64,000 nt of DNA, taken from assembly GCA_011390455.1 (NCBI GenBank), contig JAABSI010000002.1, positions 1-64,000 on the forward strand, written 5' to 3'. The stretch's first letter is position 1; each line of letters starts with the position of its first letter. The notes beneath the pieces are model-generated. The model was not told the DNA's origin. It did not search any database and saw nothing but the letters and a program-made list of their open reading frames with translations. The position numbers and the translations under genes were made by a program. Positions 22,695 through 31,329 of the stretch are shown here, piece by piece. This DNA comes from Trueperaceae bacterium (GTDB taxonomy: Bacteria; Deinococcota; Deinococci; Deinococcales; Trueperaceae).

Positions 22695-24116
22695 TCAGCG
22701 GTTCACGAAGCGCGCCGCCGCCCAATCGACGATCGTCTCGAGCACCAGCTCGTCGATCGTGACGTCGATGGCGCCGTACTCCTCGAGCAGGCCGGTGGTC
22801 GCCGGCTGCATCAGGTGGTTGAGGCCCTCGAAGACGACCACCGTGGCGTCGGGGTTGGTCGCGAGCGCGTCGCGCATCGCGGCCTCGTTCTGGGCGGCGT
22901 CGACCTGAAAGTCGAGGCTTCCGAAGAGCGCCAGGGTCGGGACCTCGAGCTGCTCGAGGTACGGGCGCGGGTCGAAGTCGAGGAAGGCGCGGAAGGCGGG
23001 GGCGATGGTCCCTTCCTGTTGGGCCACGATGAACGCTTCGAGCTCGTCCGGCGGCGGGCGCTGGTCGGCGGGGACGTTCGCGAACTCCGCGTCGACGCGC
23101 TCGCGCACGAGCGCCCGGGCGCCGTCGAGGTCCTCGCTCTGCAGGAGCGGCCGCAGCTCGCGCAGGAAGGCGAGCTGGCTCGCGACCGCGGCGTCGACCA
23201 CGTCCTGCGGCGCCCCTTGCGCTTCGAGCGTGCGGGCGATGAGGAGCTCGCTCTGCAGCTCGAGCACCGCGAAGCCGTCGACCGCCGGACCGGCCATCAA
23301 GATCGCGAAGGCGACGTCGTCGCGCTGCGCGGCCACGTACGGGGCGAGGTAGCCCCCCTGGCTGTGGCCCAACAGCCCCATCCGGGTGGCGTCGACGCGC
23401 GGATGCGCCGCGAGGAGGTCGAGGCCTGCGCCCACGTCGGCGGCGAGGTCGGGTAAGGTCGCTTCGGTGTCGCTGCCGGTGCTGCCGCCCACGCCGCGGT
23501 CGTCGACCCGCAGCACCGCGAAGCCGGCGCGCGTCAGGCGGTCGGCGAGCAGCAGGAAGGGCTTGTGCCCGACGATCTCTTCGTTGCGGTCCTGAGGTCC
23601 ACTGCCGGTGATCAGCAGCACCGCCGGGACCACGTCTTCACCCTCGGGGAGCGTGAGCGTCCCGGCGAGCGTCACGTCCGCACTCGCGAAGGTGACCTCC
23701 TCCTCGAGGTACGGGAAGGGCGGCCGGGGCTCCTGCGGACGCGCGTCGGTGGCGGCTTCGGTGCGCTCGAGCGCGAAGGGGAAGCCCTGCCCGCCCTGGG
23801 TGAAGGTGCCCTCGATGGCGTCGCCGGCGATCGTGCCCTCGAACATCGGGTCGCCGGGGACGCCGGGCATGCCGAAGACGAGCGCGTCGCCGTCGAGCGC
23901 GACGGGAGCGAGCGCGAAGTCGATGAGCCCTTGGGCGGGGATGTCGAGCGTGCCGGCGAGCGCGGCGCCCTCGAGCGTGAAGGTGGCGCGGATCTCGAGT
24001 TGGGCGCCGGGCAGGTCGATGGCGCCCTGCCAGCTGCCGACGGGGTTCGCCTGCGCGAGGGCGGCGCCGGCGAGCAGCGCGGCGGCCAGGATGAGCGTGC
24101 GGATCGGGCGGGTCAT
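22695..24116 (-). CDS. Exported alpha/beta-hydrolase with N-terminal beta domain
   Basis: 473 residues. Signal peptide (IRTLILAAALLAGAALA), then a strand-rich domain (about 25-125; GSWQGAIDLPGAQLEIRATF) of the kind found before secreted S9/esterase-like hydrolases, then an alpha/beta-hydrolase: LLITGSGPQDRNEE oxyanion strand, nucleophile elbow GHSQGG (about 250), acid in FGSLDFQVD and histidine in GLNHLMQPA. All three catalytic positions are present, so it is probably an active esterase or peptidase in the cell envelope. Its ATG overlaps the stop of the upstream Arc-like gene (ATGA), so it is the last gene of the SPFH-Arc-hydrolase operon. Confidence 0.85.
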   Translation of the reverse strand: MTRPIRTLILAAALLAGAALAQANPVGSWQGAIDLPGAQLEIRATFTLEGAALAGTLDIPAQGLIDFALAPVALDGDALVFGMPGVPGDPMFEGTIAGDAIEGTFTQGGQGFPFALERTEAATDARPQEPRPPFPYLEEEVTFASADVTLAGTLTLPEGEDVVPAVLLITGSGPQDRNEEIVGHKPFLLLADRLTRAGFAVLRVDDRGVGGSTGSDTEATLPDLAADVGAGLDLLAAHPRVDATRMGLLGHSQGGYLAPYVAAQRDDVAFAILMAGPAVDGFAVLELQSELLIARTLEAQGAPQDVVDAAVASQLAFLRELRPLLQSEDLDGARALVRERVDAEFANVPADQRPPPDELEAFIVAQQEGTIAPAFRAFLDFDPRPYLEQLEVPTLALFGSLDFQVDAAQNEAAMRDALATNPDATVVVFEGLNHLMQPATTGLLEEYGAIDVTIDELVLETIVDWAAARFVNR

Positions 24117-24370
24117 GCGGGGTCGTCCTCCTCGGGGATCGCGGACGCGGGGGCGTCCGGGGGTGGGGTGGAGGCCTTGGGCGGGCGGCCGCGTTGCGGG
24201 AGCGACCCCGCCTCCTTGGGCAAGCGTCCGGCCTGGGCGAGCGCCCGGCGCAGCAGGTACTCGACGTGCGCGTTGGTGCTGCGCAGCTCGTCCGCCGCCC
24301 AGCGGGCGACCGCGTCGTGCACCGCGGGGTCGAGGCGGAGCAGGACGGGCTTGCGCTCCTTGGGGCTCAT
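24113..24370 (-). CDS. Arc-like ribbon-helix-helix protein (SPFH-linked)
   Basis: 85 residues. MSPKERKPVLLRLDPAVHDA and the following ARWAADELRSTNAHVEYLLR are the strand-helix-helix pattern of an Arc/MetJ-type DNA-binding fold; the C-terminal 35 residues are proline/acid-rich. A protein of this type directly downstream of an SPFH gene is a known conserved arrangement. The gap to the SPFH stop is 64 bp; its own stop overlaps the hydrolase ATG. It may autoregulate the operon; no cognate toxin is present. Confidence 0.8.
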   Translation of the reverse strand: MSPKERKPVLLRLDPAVHDAVARWAADELRSTNAHVEYLLRRALAQAGRLPKEAGSLPQRGRPPKASTPPPDAPASAIPEEDDPA

Positions 24371-24434
24371 GGTCGCGGCTGCACGGGCGGTGCCTCCAGG
24401 GACGGCTGCCTCGGGCGGCGGGGTGCCGTCGTGC

Positions 24435-25349
24435 TCAGTAGAGGGTGCCGGTGTTGACGACGGGCTGCGTCGCTTGGTGGCCGCACAGCACCACGAGCAG
24501 GTTGCTGACCATCGCCGCCTTGCGCTCGTCGTCGAGCACCACGACGTCGCGCTCCTGCAGGCGGTCCAGCGCGGTCTCGACCATGCCGACCGCACCCTCC
24601 ACGATCAGCTGCCGCGCCGCGACGATCGCGCTCGCCTGTTGGCGCTGCAGCATCGCCTGCGCGATCTCTTGCGCGTAGGCGAGGTGCGTGATGCGCGACT
24701 CGATGATCGTGACCCCGGCCGCCTCCACGCGTGCGGAGACCTCGGCCGAGAGCCGCTCGGTGATCTCTTCGGCGTCGTCGCGCAGCGACAGCTGGTCCGC
24801 GCCGTGGGCGTCGTACGGGAACGAGTTGGCCACGTGGCGCACGGCGGTCTCGGCCTGGATGCTGACGTACTCCACGAAGTCGTCGACCTCGAAGGTCGCC
24901 CGCGCGGTGTCGGCGACCTGCCACACCACCACGGCCGCGATCTCGATCGGGTTGCCGTCGGCGTCGTTCACCTTGAGGGTGCTCGTCTCGTGGTTGCGGA
25001 TGCGGGTGCTGACCTTCTTGCGGGTGGTGAACGGGTTGACGTAGCGCAGCCCGTCGTCGCGCAGCGTGCCGACGTAGCGCCCCAGGAACTGCAGCACGCG
25101 TGCCTCGCGCGGGGCCACGATCGTGAGCCCGGAGAAGCCGAGCCCGGCCCCGATGAAGGCCACCGCGGCGAGCGCGATCGGCAGCGCGACCGAGGTGATC
25201 GACTGGGTCGCGGCGAGCGTCTGCCAGAGGCCGACGCCGGTCAGGGCGATCGAAGCGGCGAGCACCGCGAGGCCGGGCAGCGCGGGGGCTCGGTGCTCGC
25301 GGACCTGCGGCTCGGGTAGGGCGCGGGCGAACGGGATGGCGTCGGGCAT
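24435..25349 (-). CDS. SPFH/Band 7 (stomatin/prohibitin-like) membrane protein
   Basis: 304 residues: two close N-terminal hydrophobic helices ([19 protein letters not shown] and [20 protein letters not shown]), then a Band 7 domain ([60 protein letters not shown]) and a coiled C-terminal half ([40 protein letters not shown]). Such proteins form membrane scaffold rings or microdomains. ATG 25349 follows AGGAGGGA at good spacing. First gene of the operon with the Arc-like and hydrolase genes. Confidence 0.9.
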   Translation of the reverse strand: MPDAIPFARALPEPQVREHRAPALPGLAVLAASIALTGVGLWQTLAATQSITSVALPIALAAVAFIGAGLGFSGLTIVAPREARVLQFLGRYVGTLRDDGLRYVNPFTTRKKVSTRIRNHETSTLKVNDADGNPIEIAAVVVWQVADTARATFEVDDFVEYVSIQAETAVRHVANSFPYDAHGADQLSLRDDAEEITERLSAEVSARVEAAGVTIIESRITHLAYAQEIAQAMLQRQQASAIVAARQLIVEGAVGMVETALDRLQERDVVVLDDERKAAMVSNLLVVLCGHQATQPVVNTGTLY

Positions 25350-25390
25350 CGGTGGGTCCCTCCTGAGGACCGGGCGCAAGGAGCGCCGGT

Positions 25391-25413
25391 ATCAATTAGA
25401 TATCACATTTTGA
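25391..25413 (-). promoter_or_regulatory. AT-rich promoter region of the SPFH operon
   Basis: This short stretch is one of the few AT-rich spots in the window: GATATCTAATTGATA on the minus strand about 42 bp upstream of the SPFH ATG, containing the palindrome GATATC. A -10 box and operator could both lie here; the exact hexamer is not clear. Confidence 0.35.
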
Positions 25414-25445
25414 CCGAGGCGGGAAGGGGCGGACGCTCGCCGTGC

Positions 25446-25451
25446 TAACTT
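25446..25451 (+). promoter_or_regulatory. -10 box (TAACTT) of a small membrane protein gene
   Basis: TAACTT is 6 nt upstream of ATG 25458, with no ribosome site. Confidence 0.4.
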
Positions 25452-25457
25452 CCCGCC

Positions 25458-25619
25458 ATGCATCTGCTTCCGACGGTCCTGTGGGCGTCGTCCGCGCTCT
25501 TCTCCGTTGCCGCGGTCGCGCTCTATCTGAACGGGCAAGTGCTCCTCGGCCTGGTGTTCCTGGTCGTGGCGATCGGCGACGCGGTGGTGGCGACGATCGT
25601 CCGCGCCCGGCGGCGCTAG
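25458..25619 (+). CDS. Small two-helix membrane protein (53 aa)
   Basis: 53 residues, MHLLPTVLWASSALFSVAAV continuing into ALYLNGQVLLGLVFLVVAIG and a basic end (IVRARRR). Two hydrophobic helices joined by a short polar turn (LNGQ), basic C-terminus inside by the positive-inside rule. A leaderless promoter box 6 nt upstream and strong GC3 bias support coding. Divergent from the SPFH operon. Function unknown. Confidence 0.6.
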   Translation: MHLLPTVLWASSALFSVAAVALYLNGQVLLGLVFLVVAIGDAVVATIVRARRR

Positions 25620-25696
25620 CGCCACGACGGGCGTCAGGACGCATCGTGAAGCCGCTTTGGTACGATCGTCGGGAATCAACCTAGAGGAGGTCGACC

Positions 25697-25993
25697 GTGG
25701 CGAAGAAGTCCGCAGCCCCGAAGAAGTCGTCCGCGAAGCCCGCCGGCGCCAAGAACACCAAGGTCACGTCCGAGTCGGTGGCCGCGCTCGCCGCCCAGGT
25801 GATGCAGGACCCGCGCGCCTCCAAGATCCAGAAGAGCCTCGCGGCTTCCGCGCTGTCGCAGCGCGACGCGTCGCGCGAGACCTCGTCGGAGGCCGAGCGC
25901 AAGGCGGCGATGGTCATGCGCGGCAAGCGCTACGCCGATGCGACGCGCACGCTGGCGGCTTCGGTGATGGCGCAGTCGCGCAAGGAGCGCTGA
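25697..25993 (+). CDS. Small basic lysine/alanine-rich protein (98 aa)
   Basis: 98 residues starting at GTG with GAGGAGG (25684-25690) 6 nt before, the best ribosome site of the window. The N-terminus (AKKSAAPKKSSAKPAGAKNT) is histone-tail-like, followed by helical ESVAALAAQVMQDPRASKIQ and KSLAASALSQRDASRETSSE and a KAAMVMRGKRYADATRTLAA helix. It is very basic with no membrane segment; a nucleoid- or RNA-associated role is possible but inferred from composition only. TACGAT (25661-25666) is a plausible -10 box. Confidence 0.75.
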   Translation: MAKKSAAPKKSSAKPAGAKNTKVTSESVAALAAQVMQDPRASKIQKSLAASALSQRDASRETSSEAERKAAMVMRGKRYADATRTLAASVMAQSRKER

Positions 25994-26068
25994 CGGGGCG
26001 CTCGGGCGACCCCGGCAGCGAGCACCGCTCCTCCGTCACCTGACCATCGCCCCGGTCCTGCCCCCTGC

Positions 26069-26074
26069 TACCTT
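26069..26074 (+). promoter_or_regulatory. -10 box (TACCTT) of a lipoprotein gene
   Basis: TACCTT lies 20 nt upstream of ATG 26095; GGAGG in between gives a short conventional leader. Confidence 0.35.
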
Positions 26075-26094
26075 GCGGGTGGAGGTAGCCCACC

Positions 26095-26505
26095 ATGCAA
26101 CGCACCTCGATCCTCTTGATCATCCCGTTCCTGCTCGCCCTCGCCGCCTGTGCACCGACCGCGCGGGAGGTACCTGCGGCGGAACCGGTCTTCTACGCGG
26201 CCGCGCCGCTCGACGTCATGGGCGCGGTGATCGAGGCGATCTCGACGTCCCCCGGTTTGGACGACTCGACCGGCTGGTTGATCACCGACGCCGACACGCA
26301 GGGCGGGTTCGTCCGCGCCGAGACCGAGGTGACGACGTCCGGCGGTCTGTTCCAGCGCGCCTCGACCCGGACGGAGTGGGTCACCGTCGTCGTGTCGGCC
26401 GCCGGCGAGAACCGGTCGCAGGTGATCGTCCAGCACACGGGCGGCGCCGTGTCCTTGGCGACGCGCGTTCGAGCCGAACTCCAGGCGGCGTTCGGCCTGA
26501 ACTGA
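26095..26505 (+). CDS. Lipoprotein of unknown function
   Basis: 136 residues. The signal peptide ends in a lipobox LAAC (Cys19), so the protein should be lipid-anchored outside the cytoplasmic membrane. The mature domain alternates strands and helices (DVMGAVIEAISTSPGLDDST, GGFVRAETEVTTSGGLFQRA, TEWVTVVVSAAGENRSQVIV), a layout like small beta-sandwich or dodecin-like envelope lipoproteins; not assigned. ATG has GGAGG 8 nt upstream. It converges with the 26526 gene through a GC hairpin. Confidence 0.75.
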   Translation: MQRTSILLIIPFLLALAACAPTAREVPAAEPVFYAAAPLDVMGAVIEAISTSPGLDDSTGWLITDADTQGGFVRAETEVTTSGGLFQRASTRTEWVTVVVSAAGENRSQVIVQHTGGAVSLATRVRAELQAAFGLN

Positions 26506-26509
26506 CGGA

Positions 26510-26543
26510 CGCGGCCGGGTCGGCCTCAGGGCCCCCGGCCGCG
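26510..26543. terminator. GC hairpin between converging genes
   Basis: CGCGGCCGGG (26510-26519) pairs perfectly with CCCGGCCGCG (26534-26543) over a 14-nt loop that contains the stop codon of the minus-strand gene. No U-tract follows, so if it terminates transcription it is not a classical intrinsic terminator. Confidence 0.35.
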
Positions 26544-27338
26544 CAGCGCCTCGGAGACGTCGACGCCGTAGAGCACCTCGTCGACGTAGAACTGGGCCCA
26601 CGGGCCGGGGTCGCCGAACCAGGTGAGCGCGGCGTCGTTCATGGCCATGCGACCGTCGACGGTGCCCCAGCCGCGGGCGTGGCTGATCCACAGCGTCTTG
26701 GCGTCGTCGTCGGCCTCGCGGTAGCGCATCGCCTCGAAGTGGGTCGGTCGGCCGCTCGTGGGGTCGAAGCGGGCGACGAAGCGCTCCTCGCCCTCGGGTC
26801 CGGGCACCACCAGGAGCGCCGTCTCGGCGTCGACGGGTTCCCAACGCACCCGGGGGTCGGTGACGAACAGCGAGGGGAACCACAGCGACTCGGCCCAGAG
26901 GCCGAGGTTCGCCGCCTGGTCGACCTTGGGTTCGCCCTCCGTGACGCCGAAGGGCAGCTCCAGGCGCGCGTTCCCGTCCAAGAACCACTCGTTCACCCGC
27001 AGCAGCGGGAGGCCGAACACGGTGGTGTCGAGGTAGTGGCGGTACCCGTGCCCGGCGTCGTGGACGAAGCGGAAGCGCCCTTGGAAGGTGATGCCCATGA
27101 TGCGGAGCGTCGCGAGGCCGCTGACCACGGCGCTCTCGACGACGGGCACCGCGTCGCCGTAGAGGTCGCGGTACCAACGCGCGACGGGCGCCGGCAGACC
27201 GTCCGGTAGCGGCACGGTGGCGAGCGTCGGCTCGGTACCGGCGAAGCGGGGGAGCGGCTTCGGCGCGATGCGCAGCCCGATCGCGACGGCCGCGACCACG
27301 GCGACCAGGACGACGAGGACGATCCAGAGGATCTTCAC
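26526..27338 (-). CDS. DUF6544-like membrane-anchored protein
   Basis: 270 residues from GTG at 27338 (GGAGG 7 nt upstream). One N-terminal membrane helix ([20 protein letters not shown]), then [57 protein letters not shown] and [20 protein letters not shown]. The order of these blocks (P-V-x-R-W/Y-x-R entry, long beta meander, LW-x-P-S, WEPVDA) is how I remember the DUF6544 group; that assignment is from memory and unproven. Mostly strands, expected to face outward. Neighbours give no functional hint. Confidence 0.65.
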   Translation of the reverse strand: MKILWIVLVVLVAVVAAVAIGLRIAPKPLPRFAGTEPTLATVPLPDGLPAPVARWYRDLYGDAVPVVESAVVSGLATLRIMGITFQGRFRFVHDAGHGYRHYLDTTVFGLPLLRVNEWFLDGNARLELPFGVTEGEPKVDQAANLGLWAESLWFPSLFVTDPRVRWEPVDAETALLVVPGPEGEERFVARFDPTSGRPTHFEAMRYREADDDAKTLWISHARGWGTVDGRMAMNDAALTWFGDPGPWAQFYVDEVLYGVDVSEALRGRGP

Positions 27339-27417
27339 ACGGTCACCTCCGCGCGGAGGGTACCGAGGGTCGCCGCGCCCTGCGAGGGGAGATGGTCCCG
27401 GCGGCGGCCCCGCGACG

Positions 27418-27423
27418 TACCAT
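27418..27423 (+). promoter_or_regulatory. -10 box (TACCAT) of the IMPase gene
   Basis: TACCAT lies 6 nt upstream of GTG 27430 with no ribosome site. Confidence 0.45.
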
Positions 27424-27429
27424 CGGGGC

Positions 27430-28275
27430 GTGCCCGACGCTCCCGCCCCCACCGCCTTCGACCTCCCGCACCTGCTCGCCCTCAAGGACGCGGTCGCGCC
27501 GCACGCCATCGCCGCCGGCCGCTGGGCGCGCGACCTGGCGGCCCGGCACCACGCCGGCGAGGACGTCCTGGACCTGGCCTCCAAGACCAGCCCGGGCGAC
27601 GTGGTCACGTTCGGCGACGCCGAGGTGCAGCGCCGCTTGGTGACGGCGCTGCGCCGGGTCGCCCCCGACGTCGGCTTCCTGGGCGAGGAGGGGCTCGACG
27701 AGTCCGTGGTGGGCGCGCCCACCTGGGTGATCGATCCGATCGACGGCACCCACAACTTCGTCCGCGGCGCGGGTTCGTTCTGCGTCTCGATCGGGCTGGT
27801 GGTGGACGGCGAGAGCGTCCTGGGCGTCATCTACGACGCGGGGGAGGACGCCACGTACTGGGCGGTCGCGGGGGGCGGGGCCTGGCGTGAGAGCGTCCGC
27901 CTGCGCGCCGCCGAGCCGCGCTCGATGGCGTACGCCCTGGTCGCGACCAACTTCACGGCCGAATCCGCGCGCAACGCGGCGCATGTGGCCGCCTTCGGCG
28001 CGCTCGCGGCCACCACCGCCGGGGTGCGCTCCAGCGGCGCCTGCTGCCACGATTTCTGCCGCTTCGCCGCCGGCCGCATCGACCTGTTCTGGCAGGCGGG
28101 CCTCAAGGCCTGGGACGTCGCCGCCGGGCTGGTGCTGGTGCGCGAGGCCGGCGGCGAGTGGGCCTTCGACGGCGATCCGGGCGACTGGCTGCGCTCGCCC
28201 GGCCTCACCCTCTTCTTCGGTCAACCGGCCCTCGTGGCCGAGGGGTTGGCGACCTGGCGGTCCGTCCAGAACTGA
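27430..28275 (+). CDS. Inositol monophosphatase-family phosphatase
   Basis: 281 residues, FIG superfamily Mg-dependent phosphomonoesterase. Metal-binding motifs are complete: GEEG (about 80), [13 protein letters not shown] (motif A, about 100) and [19 protein letters not shown] (motif B, about 230). Substrate could be inositol phosphate, histidinol phosphate or fructose bisphosphate; HisN-type phosphatases look alike and cannot be separated here. GTG 27430 is chosen for the -10 box 6 nt upstream. Stands alone, converging with the epimerase gene. Confidence 0.9.
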   Translation: MPDAPAPTAFDLPHLLALKDAVAPHAIAAGRWARDLAARHHAGEDVLDLASKTSPGDVVTFGDAEVQRRLVTALRRVAPDVGFLGEEGLDESVVGAPTWVIDPIDGTHNFVRGAGSFCVSIGLVVDGESVLGVIYDAGEDATYWAVAGGGAWRESVRLRAAEPRSMAYALVATNFTAESARNAAHVAAFGALAATTAGVRSSGACCHDFCRFAAGRIDLFWQAGLKAWDVAAGLVLVREAGGEWAFDGDPGDWLRSPGLTLFFGQPALVAEGLATWRSVQN

Positions 28276-28290
28276 GCACGACCGGCTGGT

Positions 28291-29253
28291 TCAGCGGGCG
28301 TCCCAGGCGGCCAGCAGCTCGGCCTCCGCTGCCTCGTCGATTCCCGCGGTGGCGGTGCCGTCGGCGTCGTGCCAGGCGAGCGTCGCCCGCACCGAATCGG
28401 CGACGTCGCGGTGCGCGAGCCCCAGGGCATGGGCGCGCTCCAACGAGTACGGCGCCGCGCCGCGGAAGTCGAAGGGCGACGCCATCGGGAAGCCGCCCAG
28501 GGCGTCGCGGGCGGCGAGCCAGTCGCGGTCCAGCCACACCGGGCGGGCGTCGCTGCCGAGGGCCTCGGCGGCGACCCGGAGCACCTCGCCCCACGTGGTC
28601 GGCCGGGCCGGGCCGCTGGCGTTCACCGCGCCGGTCGCATCCGAGGCGCACAGGTCCACCACGAAGGAGCCCAAGTCGCGCACGTCGACGAAGGCGAGCG
28701 GCGTCTCGGGGTCGCCGACCGCCGCCACCCGACCGCCGCGGCGCACCCGCCGCAGCCACGAGGCGAAGCGGTCGGTGTAATCGTCGGGGCCGACCACGTA
28801 CGTGGGGCGCACGTGCAGGACGGACCCGTCGAAGGCGTCTTCGGCCGTGCGCTCGCACGCCACCTTCAGGCCTCCGTAGGTCGCCCCGGTCACCTCCTCG
28901 ACGTCGGGCGCCGGCGGCTCGCGCAGGGGCGCGTCCTCCGCGGTCTCGGGCACGGCGTCGCGGTAGACCGCCGCCGTCGAGACGAACACGTACCGATCGG
29001 CGCGCCCGTTCAGCCGGGCGATCGCGTCCCGCACCTGCCGGGGCACGTAGGCGCTGACGTCGACGACCGCGTCCCAGCGACCCGTCTCGAGCGCCGACAG
29101 GTCGCCGTCGCGGTCGCCGTGGAGCGAGCGCGCCCCCTCGGGCGCAGCGCTGCGGCCGCGGTGGAAGACGTCGACCTGGTGGCCGGCGGCGAGCGCCGCG
29201 CGGACGATGTGCAAGCCGACGAAGCGGGTACCGCCGAGGACGAGCAGGCGCAT
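28291..29253 (-). CDS. NAD-dependent epimerase/dehydratase (extended SDR)
   Basis: 320 residues. N-terminal Rossmann loop LGGTRFVGLHIV replaces the strict GxxGxxG with GGTRFVG, as in the isoflavone-reductase/plastid-RNA-binding-like extended SDRs; HRGRSAAPEGA follows the second strand. Active-site Tyr-Lys is YGGLKVA (about 125), Ser/Thr in VFVSTAAVY. The late RPTYVVGPDDYTDRFASWLR is typical of this subgroup. Sugar-nucleotide or isoprenoid substrate unknown. GGAGG precedes ATG 29253; between the -10 candidate (TAACCT, 29319-29314) and that site lies a 15-nt tandem repeat. Confidence 0.87.
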   Translation of the reverse strand: MRLLVLGGTRFVGLHIVRAALAAGHQVDVFHRGRSAAPEGARSLHGDRDGDLSALETGRWDAVVDVSAYVPRQVRDAIARLNGRADRYVFVSTAAVYRDAVPETAEDAPLREPPAPDVEEVTGATYGGLKVACERTAEDAFDGSVLHVRPTYVVGPDDYTDRFASWLRRVRRGGRVAAVGDPETPLAFVDVRDLGSFVVDLCASDATGAVNASGPARPTTWGEVLRVAAEALGSDARPVWLDRDWLAARDALGGFPMASPFDFRGAAPYSLERAHALGLAHRDVADSVRATLAWHDADGTATAGIDEAAEAELLAAWDAR

Positions 29254-29265
29254 GGGGACCTCCAG

Positions 29266-29304
29266 GGGTCGTGGGGACGGGGGTCGTGGGGACGGGAGTC
29301 GTGG
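29266..29304 (-). repeat. 15-nt tandem repeat in the leader of the epimerase gene
   Basis: Plus-strand unit GGGTCGTGGGGACGG occurs at 29266-29280 and 29281-29295, with a partial third (GAGTCGTGGG, 29295-29304). It lies in the predicted 5' leader, and the plus strand has at least four G-tracts of 3-5 nt with G-quadruplex potential. Confidence 0.6.
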
Positions 29305-29316
29305 GCGTGCCCCAGG

Positions 29317-30126
29317 TTACGGGGTCGCGGCCGAGGCGCGCTCCAGAAGCCAGCCGATCGCCACGCCGCGGATCGCGGTGCGGAGGGCCTCGCGGGCCTC
29401 GGCGGGTTCGGCGCGGCCGCAGAGTCGGTCGACGAGCGGGTCGTGCGGCAGCTCGAAGTCGCCATGGGTGGCGTACGGGACGGGCACGACGCGCGCCTCC
29501 GCCAGCCGCTCGGCCACCGGCAGCAGGTTGCCCTGGGCGTTGCACGACGACGGGTCGCCGGCGAGGAAGAGCGCCGGGATCGCGAGCCCCAGCGCCCCTT
29601 CGGCCAGGCCGCCGGAGTCGACCGCGTCGAGGCCGAGCACGCCCACCGTGCGCGGGTCGTCGGCCGCGGCGAGCAGCGAGGCCAGGCCGCCGGCGCTGAA
29701 GCCGGCGTAGAGCACGGGCGCGTCGGGGCCGACCACTGCGTCGGCGACCGCCCGCAGGTCGTCGGCGTTGCGGTCGTGGCGGCCGGCGAAGGGGCTCGAC
29801 GCGCACGTCGAGACGACCACCGAGCGCAGCCCGTGGCTCGCCGCCAGCTCGCCCCAGCCGCGCATCGAGGCCCCGTCGCGCAGGAAGCCGTGGGTCCAGA
29901 CCACGGTGGCGTCGGCGGGGGTGACCGGTTCGAGGACCTCGTACGCCACCGTGCAGCCGGTGGCGGAGCGCAGGGTGCCTTCGGCGACGCTCCAGGCGAC
30001 CGGCCCTGGGCGGGCGAACGCGGCGTCGTGCGCGGGGACGGTCGCCTCGGGCGGGACCTGGGTGCGGACGGTGGGCGCGCAGGCGGTGAGGAGGGCGGCG
30101 AGGGCGAGAGCGGCGACGATGCGCAT
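29317..30126 (-). CDS. Alpha/beta-hydrolase lipoprotein
   Basis: 269 residues. Lipobox LTAC (Cys16) after a short signal helix anchors it in the envelope. Hydrolase core: VVWTHGFLRDGASMRGWGEL (HG oxyanion motif), nucleophile elbow AGFSAGGLASLL (about 135), LGLDAVDSGG and a final YATHGDFELP giving the catalytic His. The dienelactone-hydrolase/chlorophyllase-like layout suggests an esterase. ATG 30126 (MRIVAAL) is preferred; TACACC ends 6 nt upstream, a one-mismatch version of the TANNNT box. Confidence 0.82.
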   Translation of the reverse strand: MRIVAALALAALLTACAPTVRTQVPPEATVPAHDAAFARPGPVAWSVAEGTLRSATGCTVAYEVLEPVTPADATVVWTHGFLRDGASMRGWGELAASHGLRSVVVSTCASSPFAGRHDRNADDLRAVADAVVGPDAPVLYAGFSAGGLASLLAAADDPRTVGVLGLDAVDSGGLAEGALGLAIPALFLAGDPSSCNAQGNLLPVAERLAEARVVPVPYATHGDFELPHDPLVDRLCGRAEPAEAREALRTAIRGVAIGWLLERASAATP

Positions 30127-30226
30127 GCGCTTGGTGTACGCCGCTGCCGCACCGAACACCGTCGCCGGCGCCACGCCGCCGTATCTGCTGGGCTGAGCGC
30201 ACGGCGCACGACCCGCGCCGTCCGCC

Positions 30227-31306
30227 TCAGCCTTCGTCCAGGAACCCGAACCCCGGCAGGTCGTCCATCCGCGCCACGAGCGCCCCGAGCAGCTGCAGCG
30301 CCGCGTCGGCGTCGCGCAGGTCGGCGACCTCCGTGGGCGAGTGGGCGTAGCGGCGCGGCAGGCAGAGCGCCGCGGCGGGGACGCCCTCGCCCGACCAGGC
30401 GATCGCAGCGGCGTCGTTGTTGCCGCCGGTGAAGGTGGCGACCTGGAGCGGCACCCCTTCGGAGGCCGCGAGGCCGCGCAGGAAGCGCGCCACCGCCGGG
30501 TGCACCAGGAAACCTTTGCCCGCCTGCCCGGCCAGCACCTGCAGCACCGGCCCCGCGCCGATCCGCACGTTGAGGTCGCGCGTGAGGCTCATGTCCGGGG
30601 TGTCGCCGCTCGGCATGGTGTCGACCGCGATGGCCAGGTCGGGCCGCCAGCGCTCGCCCGCCACGCCGGCGCCCTTGAGGCCGACCTCCTCCTGGCTCGT
30701 GAAGGCGACCACCAGCGCGCCGGCGGGCGGAGCGCCCGCCTCGAGGAGCGCCCAGGCGACCGCGCACCCGAGGCGGTTGTCGATCGCCTTGCCGGCCACC
30801 AGCGGCGCCTCGTGCCCGAAGGCGACCAGGTCGCTTTTGAAGGCGATCGCGTCGCCCACGCCGATGCCCATGGCCGCGACCTCCGCGGCGGACCGGGCGC
30901 CGACGTCGACGTACATGTTCGCGGGCGACGGCACGCGGCCGCGCTCCTCGGCGGACTGGAAGTGGCCCGCGCGCATGCCGATCACGCCCACGTGGCCGCG
31001 CACGCGCACCATGCGGGCGGCCAGCAGGTTGTCGAGCACGCCGCCGATCTTGTCGAAGCGCAGGAAGCCGTCCGGCTCGACCGCCTTGACGATCAGGCCG
31101 ATCTCGTCGGTGTGCGCCGCGATCAGCACGGTCGGGCCCGGCCGGGCCCCGCGGCGCACGGCGTACAGGTTGCCGACCGCGTCGACGTGCAGCTCGTCGG
31201 CGACGCCGTCGAGGGCGCCCTTCAGGTAGGCGACCACCGGCTGTTCCTGACCGGAGACGGCGTCGAGGGCGGCGAGGCGGGACAGGCGCTCGAACATGGT
31301 GGGCAT
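30227..31306 (-). CDS. M42-family metalloaminopeptidase
   Basis: 359 residues, glutamyl/deblocking aminopeptidase family; cytosolic dodecameric (TET) peptidases that trim peptides with two Zn/Co ions. Metal and catalytic residues are all present: AHTDEIG (His), KAIDNRLG (bridging Asp), SQEEVGLKGA (general base Glu and ligand), DTMPSGDTPD (Asp) and AHSPTEVAD (His). Length and spacing match the family. ATG 31306; no clear ribosome site. Flanked by a 100-bp gap to the hydrolase lipoprotein in which I see nothing. Confidence 0.9.
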   Translation of the reverse strand: MPTMFERLSRLAALDAVSGQEQPVVAYLKGALDGVADELHVDAVGNLYAVRRGARPGPTVLIAAHTDEIGLIVKAVEPDGFLRFDKIGGVLDNLLAARMVRVRGHVGVIGMRAGHFQSAEERGRVPSPANMYVDVGARSAAEVAAMGIGVGDAIAFKSDLVAFGHEAPLVAGKAIDNRLGCAVAWALLEAGAPPAGALVVAFTSQEEVGLKGAGVAGERWRPDLAIAVDTMPSGDTPDMSLTRDLNVRIGAGPVLQVLAGQAGKGFLVHPAVARFLRGLAASEGVPLQVATFTGGNNDAAAIAWSGEGVPAAALCLPRRYAHSPTEVADLRDADAALQLLGALVARMDDLPGFGFLDEG

Positions 31307-31329
31307 GCGCGATCATCCCACCGCGGCCG

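Noticed and set aside
29266..29304. CRISPR-like array
   Set aside because: Units are head to tail without spacers and only 15 nt long; no cas gene is nearby.
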